Positions 8,490 through 15,619 of a stretch of 32,189 nucleotides of DNA are shown piece after piece (position 1 is the stretch's first letter; the number at the start of each line of letters is the position of its first letter). Made by a program: the position numbers and the translations under genes. The DNA lies in NCBI GenBank assembly GCA_009693015.1, contig SHYB01000023.1:1-32189 (forward strand). The letters run 5' to 3'. A model generated the notes under the pieces. It saw nothing but the letters and a program-made list of their open reading frames with translations. It ran no database searches and was not told the origin of the DNA. Origin of the DNA: Dehalococcoidia bacterium (GTDB lineage Bacteria; Chloroflexota; Dehalococcoidia; SHYB01).

Positions 8490-9264
8490 CGGGGCCTCCC
8501 AGGGAGAGCAGATTTTCCACGCGGCTGGCGCAATCGAGAAACTCCGGGCTGCGCTCGATGGCGGAGGGGCGGGGACGGGGCAGGGCGATGGTCACCTCGC
8601 CGGCGATGCGTCCCGGCGCGCCGGTCATTACCAGGACGCGGTCGGAGAGCAGCACGGCTTCAGCGACGCTGTGGGTGACCATGAGCACGGTGGTGCGCGA
8701 TGCCTCCCAGATACGGAGCAGCTCGAAGCGCATGGCGCGGCGGGTGAGTTCGTCGAGGGCGCCGAGGGGTTCGTCCATGAGGAGGAGCGATGGGGAGAAG
8801 ACGAGGGCGCGGGCGAGGGCCACGCGCTGGCGCATGCCGCCGGAAAGCTGGTGGGGGTAGTAGCGGGAGAAGTCGCTGAGGCCGACAGTGTGCACCAGGG
8901 CCTCCGGGTCCTGGGCGGCAGCGATGGATGCGCCGGTGTTGACCTCTAGGGGCAGCCGCACGTTCTCCAGCACGGTGCGCCAGGGGAGGAGGCCGCCGTC
9001 CTGGAAGACGAACCCGGTCTGCTTGCGGCGCCGCGCGGACTTGGGTGGCTCGCCGTGCACGAGGATATCGCCGGAGGATGGGGCGAGGAGGCCGCCGATG
9101 GCTTTGAGCAGGGTGGTCTTGCCGCAGCCGCTGCGCCCGATGATGGAGACGAACTCGCCAGGGCGCACGGAGAGGGAGACGCCGTCGAGCGCGAGGACTT
9201 CGCCCTGGGGGCTGGGGTAGCGGTGGACGAGGCTGCGGACGGAGATGGCGGCGTCCTGGGACAC
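8470..9264 (-). CDS. ABC importer ATPase (SsuB/TauB-like)
   Basis: Energises the importer by ATP hydrolysis on the cytoplasmic face. The 264-residue protein contains Walker A GRSGCGKTT, the Q-loop VFQDGGLLPW, the signature LSGGMRQR, Walker B LLLMDEPLGALD and the H-loop THS, all intact. The chosen GTG start (9264) follows AAGGAG at four nt; the more upstream ATG at 9312 would add 16 basic residues and lacks a ribosome site. The gene is first in the order ATPase, permease, binding protein. A candidate extended -10 lies about 55 nt upstream. Confidence 0.9.
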   Translation of the reverse strand: MSQDAAISVRSLVHRYPSPQGEVLALDGVSLSVRPGEFVSIIGRSGCGKTTLLKAIGGLLAPSSGDILVHGEPPKSARRRKQTGFVFQDGGLLPWRTVLENVRLPLEVNTGASIAAAQDPEALVHTVGLSDFSRYYPHQLSGGMRQRVALARALVFSPSLLLMDEPLGALDELTRRAMRFELLRIWEASRTTVLMVTHSVAEAVLLSDRVLVMTGAPGRIAGEVTIALPRPRPSAIERSPEFLDCASRVENLLSLGGPVGAAHR

Positions 9265-9318
9265 GGCGCTCCTTCGGCTTCTTTTAGCAGGTTTTACGGG
9301 CCATCGTGGCAACGGGCC

Positions 9319-9327
9319 ATTCTAGCA
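9319..9327 (-). promoter_or_regulatory. Extended -10 promoter for the ABC importer operon
   Basis: The minus strand reads TGCTAGAAT (9327-9319), an extended -10 with the TGn motif. A direct repeat of ATGGCCCGT (9320-9312 and 9305-9297) overlaps the expected transcription start and could be a regulator site. Confidence 0.45.
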
Positions 9328-9370
9328 CGGTGGCAGGGCGCGTTCGCTTTCGCCTGGTGGCCGCTTGGGC

Positions 9371-9376
9371 TAGACT
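9371..9376 (+). promoter_or_regulatory. -10 element close to the start codon
   Basis: TAGACT ends 11 nt before the ATG at 9388, so the mRNA would begin about five nt before the start codon. No ribosome site is present between them, fitting leaderless translation. Confidence 0.4.
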
Positions 9377-9387
9377 ATTGGACACCT

Positions 9388-9651
9388 ATGGACGACGCCG
9401 AGTTTGTACAACGCATGAAGCAGCGCATCGAGAGCGCGGCGGGCATGACGATTGAGCTGGTGATTGATGAGGCCGACAAGCGGCGCATCGAGGTGGATGT
9501 GACTGCGGCGGTGCCGCGTGTGGTGTTCGGGTCGGACACGCTGGCGCATGCGGGGCTGGCGCGGATGTTCTCGCAGTTCGCTATCCTGTGCCTGAAAGAG
9601 CAGCGGCAGGTGAGCGAAGAGGAGTTTATCCGCTACCTGCGGCGGAATTAG
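9388..9651 (+). CDS. Small conserved-looking protein of unknown function
   Basis: This gene encodes 87 residues with a plain alpha/beta appearance: an N-terminal helix (DDAEFVQRMKQRI), a beta stretch (MTIELVIDEADKRRIEVDV), and a helical second half ending in EEEFIRYLRRN. It has one Cys, no signal peptide and no membrane segment. I do not recognise the family. Codon choice and composition match the neighbours, and the frame has good third-position GC, so it is probably real. The ATG lacks a ribosome site but has a -10-like hexamer directly upstream. It is divergent from the ABC importer operon and converges on the amidohydrolase remnant after nine nt. Confidence 0.6.
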   Translation: MDDAEFVQRMKQRIESAAGMTIELVIDEADKRRIEVDVTAAVPRVVFGSDTLAHAGLARMFSQFAILCLKEQRQVSEEEFIRYLRRN

Positions 9652-9660
9652 GGGTGCGGC

Positions 9661-10050
9661 CTAACTCAAGGAGAAGAGGCGGACGGCGTTGTCCACGAGG
9701 AGCTTGCGCTGCTCCGCTACGGGAACGCCCTGCATGGTTTCCTTGATGTAGCGCTGGGAGTCGGGGTAGGTGCAGGTGGGGTGGGGGAAGTCGGACTCCC
9801 AGGTGATGTTGTCGATGCCGATGAAGTGGCGCATGGCGATGCCCGCGGTCTCGTACCAGAAGTTGACATAACAATTACGACGGAAGTACTCACTGGGCTT
9901 CATGGTGAGGAACTTTTCGCGGTGGAGGCGCTGGGCCACAAACTGGTGGTCGCAGAGTTCGAGGACGTAGGGCACCCAGCCCAGGCCACTTTCCACGGAG
10001 ACGAATTTTATCCGTGGGAGGCGTTCGAGCAGGCCGGAGAGGGGCAGAAG
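9661..10050 (-). pseudogene. Amidohydrolase-2 family gene, 5'-truncated remnant
   Basis: Only the C-terminal third of a metal-dependent TIM-barrel amidohydrolase (PF04909 type) is left. Recognisable family motifs are LLERLPRIKFVSVESGLGW, the SEYFRR segment and IGIDNITWESDFPHPTC, which includes the catalytic Asp. The metal-binding N-terminal HxH half is missing. Family-like sequence stops around 10050, and an in-frame TGA lies at 10083-10081. A GTG at 9996 could start a 111-residue product, but no ribosome site supports it. A short frame starting ATGACCGCC (from 10085) in another phase may be the former N-terminus, so an internal deletion with a frame change is the simplest reading; that part is inference. 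Confidence 0.75.
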
Positions 10051-10248
10051 AGGTCTGAGGCTGTACTTTCTTTGCGGCGGTCATGGCGGCCCTCGTTCTC
10101 CATGCAGCATTGCTGAGCAACGCTCTCCTTGCAGAGTAACTTGCACAGGCGAAAAGGGCGAGGGGGCAACGCGCAGACAGGCACGGGGAAAGCCCTGGCG
10201 CCGGCGTGGGGTTCTTGCCCAGCGCGGCTCAGGGAAATCCCGCAGCGG

Positions 10249-11844
10249 CTAGGAGGGACTGCCGTGGGCGGGACTTCGGCCGAAGTCTTCTGGGAAGAGG
10301 CTCGGCTGGGGGGGACGCAAGCCGGCGTTGAGCAGGCTGGAGAGGATCATCCCCCGCACGAAGGGGTGCAGGTCGAGGGGGACGCCGCGTTGGGGGTCTA
10401 TGCCTTGGGCCGCGGCGCGCGAGAGGCGGGCGAGGTCAGCCTTGCCGCAGCGATCGAGCAAGCCGGCTTGCCGCAGCAGTCGTTGCGCCAGCAAACATCG
10501 CAAAGGATCGTCAATGAGGTCTTTTGCTGCTGCCGCAATCAGCTCGGCCAGGATGCGCTGGCCGGCATCGCCGTTTTGCTGCTGCATGCTGCCCTGGCGC
10601 CATTCGTCCACGTAGGGCCAGACCAGTCCAGGCTCGAAGTACCACTGGCGGAACTCCGAGGTGGTGAGCAGGGCGCCGGTCTGGGGCAGCAGATGGAGCA
10701 GGTCTTCCGCATCTGCTTGCGTGAGCAACGAAAGCTGTTGCGGCGGGCCTTCAGCCAGGTGCTGGATGCCGGCGCTCCAGATAATGAGGTCCATGGGCAG
10801 GCGCCGGCGCAAAGAGATGGAAAGGGCGCGGGCCCCGGCGAGGGCGCGGGCGCAGGCTGGGGGATCGGCGTCTACGGGAGCGAGGCCGTGCCGCGAGAGT
10901 GTTTCCAGGATATAGCCGTGTTCGTCATTGCGCATGCAATCAACGCCGAAGCAGGCTTTGACCCCCAGGGTGTCGCTGATCAGCACGGTGACGACCTGGA
11001 GGAGTCCATCAGGCCGCTTTCTGCTGACGACGATGGCCTGCTCTCCGGAACGGTCGAGCAAGGTGATGCAGGCGCGATGGAGGGGCAGGGCCGCGCCGCT
11101 GCGGGGGGCAGGGGTGTGTATGGCGGCGCCGCGCATGATCAAGCGTCCATAGGCGATGCGGGCGCGGGCGCGGACTTTGGGGTGAGGATCGCCCTGGGCG
11201 AGTTCTTCGAGGGAGGACACGGCGGACGGCGCGCCGATGGCTTCGATGGCGTCGAGGGCGGCGAGGATGGTGGAGGGGCGCGGGCTGTGGAGGATGGGGA
11301 GGAGGAGAAGGAGCGCGCGCGGGTCTTTGGGCTCGGCGAGGCTGGCGATCACGTCAGCGCGGCCGGCGGCGCCGTCTTCTTCGAGAGAGGCGATGAATTG
11401 CTCGCGGAAGGACTCTTCGGCTTCGGCGCGCTGGAAGACCGCCTCCCAGGTATCGGCAAGGAAAGCGTCAGGGTCGGCGAAGCCGTGGGCGACGGCGGGC
11501 GATACGGCGTCTTCTCCCAGGACGGCAAGGACGGAACCCGCGGCAGCGCGGGTGCTGTCCTGGAGGGCGGTGTCGCGCAGCAGATCCCGCAGCGGGGCAA
11601 TCACGCGAGGGCCTTCCAGGAGGCTGAGGAGCGCGGTGGCTAGCTCGCGCTCGCGGGGGGCGCCGTCGGTGAGGCGCTTGACGAGGAACGGCGCGGCGAG
11701 GGATGGGGCGTTCTTGACGCGCCGGGCGAAGGTGTTGGCCTCGCCGCTGCGCCATTCTCTGGAGACGAGGCGGAGAAAGCCGTCGCCAAGCTCTTGCTCG
11801 GTGAGCGGCCCGCGCACCCGCTTGGTCTTGGCTCTCGGTGTCAT
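10249..11844 (-). CDS. HEAT-repeat protein with unrecognised C-terminal domain
   Basis: The 531-residue protein has two parts. Residues about 30-235 are helical pairs of HEAT/PBS type, for example LAAPFLVKRLTDGAPRERE, RVIAPLRDLLRDTALQD and SAVSSLEELAQGDPHPKVR, a scaffold for protein contacts. Residues about 245-520 begin with a beta-rich stretch (ACITLLDRSGEQAIVVSRK and LLQVVTVLISDTLGVKACF), then helices; I do not recognise this half. There is no signal peptide or membrane segment, so it is cytoplasmic. The ATG has AAGGAG seven nt upstream. It is divergent from the AAA+ operon across a 322-nt gap, which makes co-regulation possible. Its job is unknown. Confidence 0.75.
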   Translation of the reverse strand: MTPRAKTKRVRGPLTEQELGDGFLRLVSREWRSGEANTFARRVKNAPSLAAPFLVKRLTDGAPRERELATALLSLLEGPRVIAPLRDLLRDTALQDSTRAAAGSVLAVLGEDAVSPAVAHGFADPDAFLADTWEAVFQRAEAEESFREQFIASLEEDGAAGRADVIASLAEPKDPRALLLLLPILHSPRPSTILAALDAIEAIGAPSAVSSLEELAQGDPHPKVRARARIAYGRLIMRGAAIHTPAPRSGAALPLHRACITLLDRSGEQAIVVSRKRPDGLLQVVTVLISDTLGVKACFGVDCMRNDEHGYILETLSRHGLAPVDADPPACARALAGARALSISLRRRLPMDLIIWSAGIQHLAEGPPQQLSLLTQADAEDLLHLLPQTGALLTTSEFRQWYFEPGLVWPYVDEWRQGSMQQQNGDAGQRILAELIAAAAKDLIDDPLRCLLAQRLLRQAGLLDRCGKADLARLSRAAAQGIDPQRGVPLDLHPFVRGMILSSLLNAGLRPPQPSLFPEDFGRSPAHGSPS

Positions 11845-11872
11845 GCGTCTGCTCCTTGCGCCCGTGCTCCTA

Positions 11873-11878
11873 ATTGTA
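11873..11878 (-). promoter_or_regulatory. -10 element for the HEAT-repeat gene
   Basis: TACAAT on the minus strand (11878-11873) lies 28 nt upstream of the start codon, with the ribosome site between them. The -35 region is weak. The same hexamer precedes the HerA-like gene. Confidence 0.35.
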
Positions 11879-12021
11879 CGCCCGCGTGCGTGTGCGCGAG
11901 GCTGTGGCTGTTGCGCCTCTGCTCATGCGACGCGGTGGGCGAGCGCAGGAGCTTCGCGGCTGCAAAACTGGTGGAAATGCGAGTGGATGGTTGGTGCATG
12001 GCTTCTGTTGAGGTGTCGCGA

Positions 12022-12036
12022 TTGAACTTGGTTCAA
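12022..12036 (+). promoter_or_regulatory. Palindromic operator candidate TTGAAC-TTG-GTTCAA
   Basis: A perfect 6-3-6 inverted repeat ends five nt upstream of the -35 hexamer of the AAA+ operon promoter. The position suits an activator, or a repressor that overlaps polymerase binding. Confidence 0.5.
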
Positions 12037-12041
12037 AACTA

Positions 12042-12069
12042 TTGACAAAGTCCTGTAATGCGGTAAACT
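12042..12069 (+). promoter_or_regulatory. Strong sigma70 promoter of the AAA+ operon
   Basis: A perfect TTGACA (12042-12047), a 16-nt spacer and TAAACT (12064-12069) predict a transcription start near 12076 and a leader of about 90 nt. The segment is markedly A/T-rich compared with its surroundings. It drives the three genes from 12167. Confidence 0.7.
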
Positions 12070-12091
12070 ATTGGAAAGAGTCTTGAACGGA

Positions 12092-12110
12092 TTTTAGAGA
12101 TTTTCTAAAA
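12092..12110 (+). promoter_or_regulatory. Inverted repeat in the operon leader
   Basis: TTTTAGA (12092-12098) and TCTAAAA (12104-12110) form a perfect 7-5-7 inverted repeat about 16 nt downstream of the expected transcription start. It could be a second operator or a weak RNA hairpin; its A/T-richness favours a DNA-binding site. Confidence 0.45.
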
Positions 12111-12166
12111 CGTTTGCAAGCTCTCGGGGCGGCGGACGCCGCAAGCAAAGAAAGAAGGAGGAGGGA

Positions 12167-13165
12167 ATGGCTCTGCTGAACACGTGGCCCGCGGCCGCAG
12201 AACACAAGGCGGATTGGGAGCGCACCATCCAGTTCTACGGCCTGTGTGAAGTGCTTCCCGACCGCGCCCATCCGGGCATGGTGGAGAAGGCCTTCCGTGA
12301 TTGGGCGGTGAGGCGCCGGCTGGTTGTTGTCGAGGGGGAAAACCTTGTGGCGTTCGATCCCAAGGCATTCAATCCCAAGGATTCTCTCGACCGGGCGAAG
12401 TTCGGGTTCCTTCTGCGGTATTTGAAGCCCCGGACAAGCACGCACTTCCGCCGCGACCTGGAGACGGCCTTCAACATCCGCTCCATGTATGTGCTGGAAG
12501 CGATCAAGAGCTACTGGCTGACCGAAGGGATCATCTACGAGAACGGCGGCAGCATCGAGGCCGACCGGGAAGTGCTGCGGCTGATGGGTTTCAGCGCGGC
12601 GGAGCTCATCAACGCCATGGACGGCGTGGTGAAGCGTGAGTACCTGGCGGATGTGGCGAACGGCAAGACGCTGCTGGACCCATCGCGGGCCACACAGATG
12701 GGCAACTACGTGGTCAGCTATGACGTGCTCAAGGAGCGGTTCTTTGACGCCGAGTTTCTGATTCACGCGGCGGGGCAGCCGATTGCGCTGTCCCAGCTTG
12801 GTGAGCAGATGGGCGTGGATTCCCTGGAGGACCTGCGGGAGATTCTGCGGGAGTCCAAGAAGCGCTTCGACCTGAACATCGAGGTCACGGACGACCATGT
12901 GATGTTCGGGCCACCCAGCCAGAAGTCCATTGACTCCCTGATTTCGCGGGAGAAGGGCACGAGGTCGAAGCTGGAGACGACGGAAGTCCAGCTGAAAGAG
13001 CGGCTGAAGACGGTGAAGGAATTGCTGGATCGTTACAACTCTCGCGAGGCGAAGATCCTCAACGAGGCGGAGTCGCTGCGAGAGGAAGGCCGTCTGCTGT
13101 GGATCAAATCGAAGATCGTCAACGCTGCGAGCAAGCAGATTAACGGCAGCAGGAAGGGAGTCTAA
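12167..13165 (+). CDS. Unknown protein with C-terminal coiled coil, first gene of AAA+ operon
   Basis: I do not recognise this 332-residue protein. Residues 1-70 look like a small alpha/beta or winged-helix-like unit ending in RLVVVEGENLVAFDP. Residues 75-190 are mainly helical. Residues 190-248 (DAEFLIHAAGQPIALSQLG and DDHVMFGPP) again look like a winged helix. Residues 255-310 are highly charged heptad-like sequence (SKLETTEVQLKERLKTVKE), a probable coiled coil, and the C-terminus is basic. There is no signal peptide. A strong ribosome site (GGAGGAGGG) precedes the ATG. The TAA overlaps the next ATG (TAATG), so the two proteins are probably made in a fixed ratio and may form a complex. Confidence 0.8.
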   Translation: MALLNTWPAAAEHKADWERTIQFYGLCEVLPDRAHPGMVEKAFRDWAVRRRLVVVEGENLVAFDPKAFNPKDSLDRAKFGFLLRYLKPRTSTHFRRDLETAFNIRSMYVLEAIKSYWLTEGIIYENGGSIEADREVLRLMGFSAAELINAMDGVVKREYLADVANGKTLLDPSRATQMGNYVVSYDVLKERFFDAEFLIHAAGQPIALSQLGEQMGVDSLEDLREILRESKKRFDLNIEVTDDHVMFGPPSQKSIDSLISREKGTRSKLETTEVQLKERLKTVKELLDRYNSREAKILNEAESLREEGRLLWIKSKIVNAASKQINGSRKGV

Positions 13166-13671
13166 TGTCCTCTACCGTAGCGCAAATGCTTCCGCCGAAT
13201 GCGCTGGATGAGGTGGTGCAGGAAGTAGCACCTCAGGATGCGCACAACGAAGAGCTGGTGCAATTCAAGCTGTTTCTCCAGAAAGCGGACCCCAAGCAGA
13301 TACACTCGCTGGAAGAGGATCTGAAGGCCGCCGCCCGCGTGCGTGGTCGCAAGATCATGCTGCGGGAGAAGCTGCTGGCGCGTCTGGGCACGGACTGGCT
13401 GCGCAAGCAGCAGGAGATCGTGGAAGGCGAGCTGGCGAAGATCGAAGTTGCCAAGGATACCGTTGACTTCAACATCCTGGAGCTGGAGCTCTCCGGCCAG
13501 ACCTGGAAGTTGGGCAAGATCTCCTCGGCGCTGCGCCTGGACGAGCAGGCGATTAACGACCCGCTCATCGGCATGATCAAGCGTCGCGAGACGGAAGACG
13601 AGAGCGAGGTCATGACGGTGGAAGGCGGGCTGGACGACGATCGGATGGACACCCTGTTCGGGGTGCGGTAG
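13165..13671 (+). CDS. Unknown helical acidic protein, second gene of AAA+ operon
   Basis: This 168-residue protein is predicted to be largely helical up to residue 105 (LEEDLKAAARVRGRKIMLREK, in which charged heptads recur), followed by a short beta-like stretch (VDFNILELELSGQTWKLGK). It closes with an acidic tail (ETEDESEVMTVEGGLDDDRM) that ends in DTLFGVR. Its start overlaps the previous stop in TAATG, with GGAAGGGAG just upstream, so it is translationally coupled. No family is recognised. A disordered acidic tail is compatible with being an adaptor or substrate handed to the AAA+ ATPase encoded next, but this is inference only. Confidence 0.8.
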   Translation: MSSTVAQMLPPNALDEVVQEVAPQDAHNEELVQFKLFLQKADPKQIHSLEEDLKAAARVRGRKIMLREKLLARLGTDWLRKQQEIVEGELAKIEVAKDTVDFNILELELSGQTWKLGKISSALRLDEQAINDPLIGMIKRRETEDESEVMTVEGGLDDDRMDTLFGVR

Positions 13672-13703
13672 TTTTCGCGGGCAGAGTCAGCCTCCTCTAA
13701 TTA

Positions 13704-13742
13704 CGTCCTTCACGCGGCCCCGCCGGGGCCGCGTGAAGGACG
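13704..13742 (+). other. 18-bp perfect hairpin ahead of the AAA+ gene
   Basis: Arms 13704-13721 and 13725-13742 are exactly complementary over 18 bp with a three-nt loop. No T-run follows, so it is not a classic terminator. It ends 15 nt before the AAA+ start codon, close enough to affect ribosome access, RNA processing or relative expression of the third gene. Confidence 0.75.
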
Positions 13743-13757
13743 GCTCTGGGGTACAGC

Positions 13758-15383
13758 ATGGGGATTCGACATGTGGTGTTGCTCGAGAAAATCATCGGCG
13801 ATGCCGCCGAGCTGAATCCGGGCACGCTGCAGGACTTGGGGCTATCTGAAGGTTCCTCGCTGACGGTCAACTCTCTGACCACGTTTTGCACGCTCCCCGT
13901 AGTTGCTTCCACAAAGGTCGGGCCCAACGAGATCAGGCTCCCCCGTAAGTTCGCTACGGCGATGCATGAGGGTGAGCGTATGTCTATTGAGCCTGCGCCG
14001 CCGGAGCTGCAAGCGCCCGCTGCGCCGGCGCGCGGCGCCAAGCCGAAGCCGGCGATTTCCGAGGCACGTCCCTTTCGTGGCGACGTGCCGCCGCAGTACG
14101 GCGCTCCCGCGCCCGTGGCGGGTGCGGCGGTGGAGAGGCCGCAGCCGCAGGTGCAGCGCGCCGCGCCGGCAGGGATGGAGTGGGACCCCATTGGCGATAC
14201 GAAGTTGGAAGACATCGCCGGATTGGATGCGGTGAAGGCGCGGGTGGAAGAGTCGCTGTACTATCTGACGCACCCGGAATGGTTCCTTATCCAAAAGCTG
14301 TTGCCGCCGCGCGTGTTCCTGCTGTTCGGGCCGTACGGCTGCGGGAAAACGATGCTGGCCAAGGCGATGGCGAACCGCCTGACGAAGCCGGAAAAGGGCG
14401 GGATAGCGCTGGACGTGAAGCTGAAGAACATTCGCTCCACGGATATCAAGGACTCGTACTTGGGGCAGTCGGCGAAGCACATCCATCAGTTCTTGAGCGC
14501 GGCGCGCGAGGCGTGCAATAACGGGGCCACGGTGCTGTTGATCCTGGACGAGATTGATTCGCTGGTGGGGAACCGCGCCGATAAGGACACGCATGAGGAG
14601 TACCGGGACATCGTCAATTCGCTGATCCAGGATATTCAAGGGACGCAGGACTTGGATACGGAGTCGCGCATCCGCAAGCTGTGGCAGGACAAGGAAGTGG
14701 TGGAGGTGCGGAACCAGATTGCGGAGATTGTGCGGGCCAAGGGCAAGCGCGATTCCCAAGGGGATATACGGCTGGGGGAGAAGGATTGGACGCCGGAGGT
14801 GCGGGCGAAGATGCTGGCGCTGCGCAAGCGGATTGCCGACGCGGGCGGGGTGTCCACGGTGATTGTGCTGGGGACAACGAACGACCCGCTGCGGGTGGAC
14901 GAGGCGTTTATCTCACGCGCGGGCAGCAACATCTTCTTTGTATCGCGGCCCAACGCCACGGCAATCGAGGAGATGCTGGCGCAGAACCTGGACGAGGAGT
15001 TCTTTGAGCTGACGCCCGCCGAACGGCGCAGGCTGGCGGCGGACGCGTTTGAAGCGGGCCTGACGGGGCGCGACATCATGCTGGGCTGGATCCAGCCGCT
15101 GCGGCAACTGGCGCCGGGATCGCTGACGATCATGGGTTTTCAGACGGTGCAGGCGCGCCGTCCTCAGCCGGTGGTGGGGGTGGAGTGGGAGATTGACCTG
15201 TTCAAGCGGCTGAAGCAGAAGGGGCAAACGGCGCAGGCGGAGCAGATCGGCCTGTACCTGCAGGACTTGAAGCAGGCGCTGCCCCCGACAGGCGGCGGGC
15301 ACGCTTCCAGCCCGGACGCGTCGCCGGTTGCGGGTGCGCCAGGGCAGGGGATCAACCGGCCGGCCGCATTCGTTGATTTGTAG
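13758..15383 (+). CDS. Cdc48-like AAA+ ATPase with insertion after Walker B
   Basis: A 541-residue protein with one AAA+ module, probably a ring-shaped unfoldase or remodeller. Residues 1-80 resemble the double-psi beta-barrel N-domain of Cdc48/VAT (LNPGTLQDLGLSEGSSLTV). A Pro/Ala-rich linker spans 80-138. The AAA core has Walker A GPYGCGKT (191-198), pore-loop motif YLG (234-236), Walker B LILDEID (261-267) and sensor 1 TTND (373-376). Between Walker B and sensor 1 about 65 extra charged residues (near 297-365) are present. The arginine-finger loop reads SRAGSN, where the family normally has RxGR, so R387 remains and the second Arg is Ser390. The C-terminus is a Gly/Pro-rich tail. It is third in the operon, 86 nt after the second gene. 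Confidence 0.88.
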   Translation: MGIRHVVLLEKIIGDAAELNPGTLQDLGLSEGSSLTVNSLTTFCTLPVVASTKVGPNEIRLPRKFATAMHEGERMSIEPAPPELQAPAAPARGAKPKPAISEARPFRGDVPPQYGAPAPVAGAAVERPQPQVQRAAPAGMEWDPIGDTKLEDIAGLDAVKARVEESLYYLTHPEWFLIQKLLPPRVFLLFGPYGCGKTMLAKAMANRLTKPEKGGIALDVKLKNIRSTDIKDSYLGQSAKHIHQFLSAAREACNNGATVLLILDEIDSLVGNRADKDTHEEYRDIVNSLIQDIQGTQDLDTESRIRKLWQDKEVVEVRNQIAEIVRAKGKRDSQGDIRLGEKDWTPEVRAKMLALRKRIADAGGVSTVIVLGTTNDPLRVDEAFISRAGSNIFFVSRPNATAIEEMLAQNLDEEFFELTPAERRRLAADAFEAGLTGRDIMLGWIQPLRQLAPGSLTIMGFQTVQARRPQPVVGVEWEIDLFKRLKQKGQTAQAEQIGLYLQDLKQALPPTGGGHASSPDASPVAGAPGQGINRPAAFVDL

Positions 15384-15408
15384 GCCAATACCTTTGTGAC
15401 GCGTGCTG

Positions 15409-15577
15409 GGCCTCACCCTACCCTCTCCATCCGAGATGGAGAGGGTGTTGGGCGCTGCCGCGCGGGGCATTGGCAATCGTCATTGCTCCCACCCGCCCAC
15501 CCGCAAAGGTGATAAGAGGGAACGGGGGCACATCCCCCCGTTCCCTCTGCCAGAAAGGGGCTCCGCCCCCTCTCTGG
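15409..15577 (+). repeat. Structured intergenic repeat, copy A
   Basis: Three hairpins lie in a row: 12-3-12 (15420-15431/15435-15446), 13-6-13 (15516-15528/15535-15547) and an imperfect one (15550-15577). The 24 nt at 15409-15432 are repeated at 17334-17357, and the 24 nt at 15439-15462 at 17456-17479. The middle part (about 15477-15577) matches copy B near 30268-30368. It fills the gap between the convergent AAA+ and HerA-like genes and may also end transcription. No coding potential is credible. Confidence 0.7.
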
Positions 15578-15619
15578 ACACACCTCAGGAGGGGTACCGC
15601 CGCGCCTGGGGGCCACGCG

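Noticed and set aside
10129-11643. 504-codon plus-strand frame opposite the HEAT-repeat gene
   Set aside because: The minus-strand frame has a ribosome site and recognisable HEAT repeats; this one is low-complexity.
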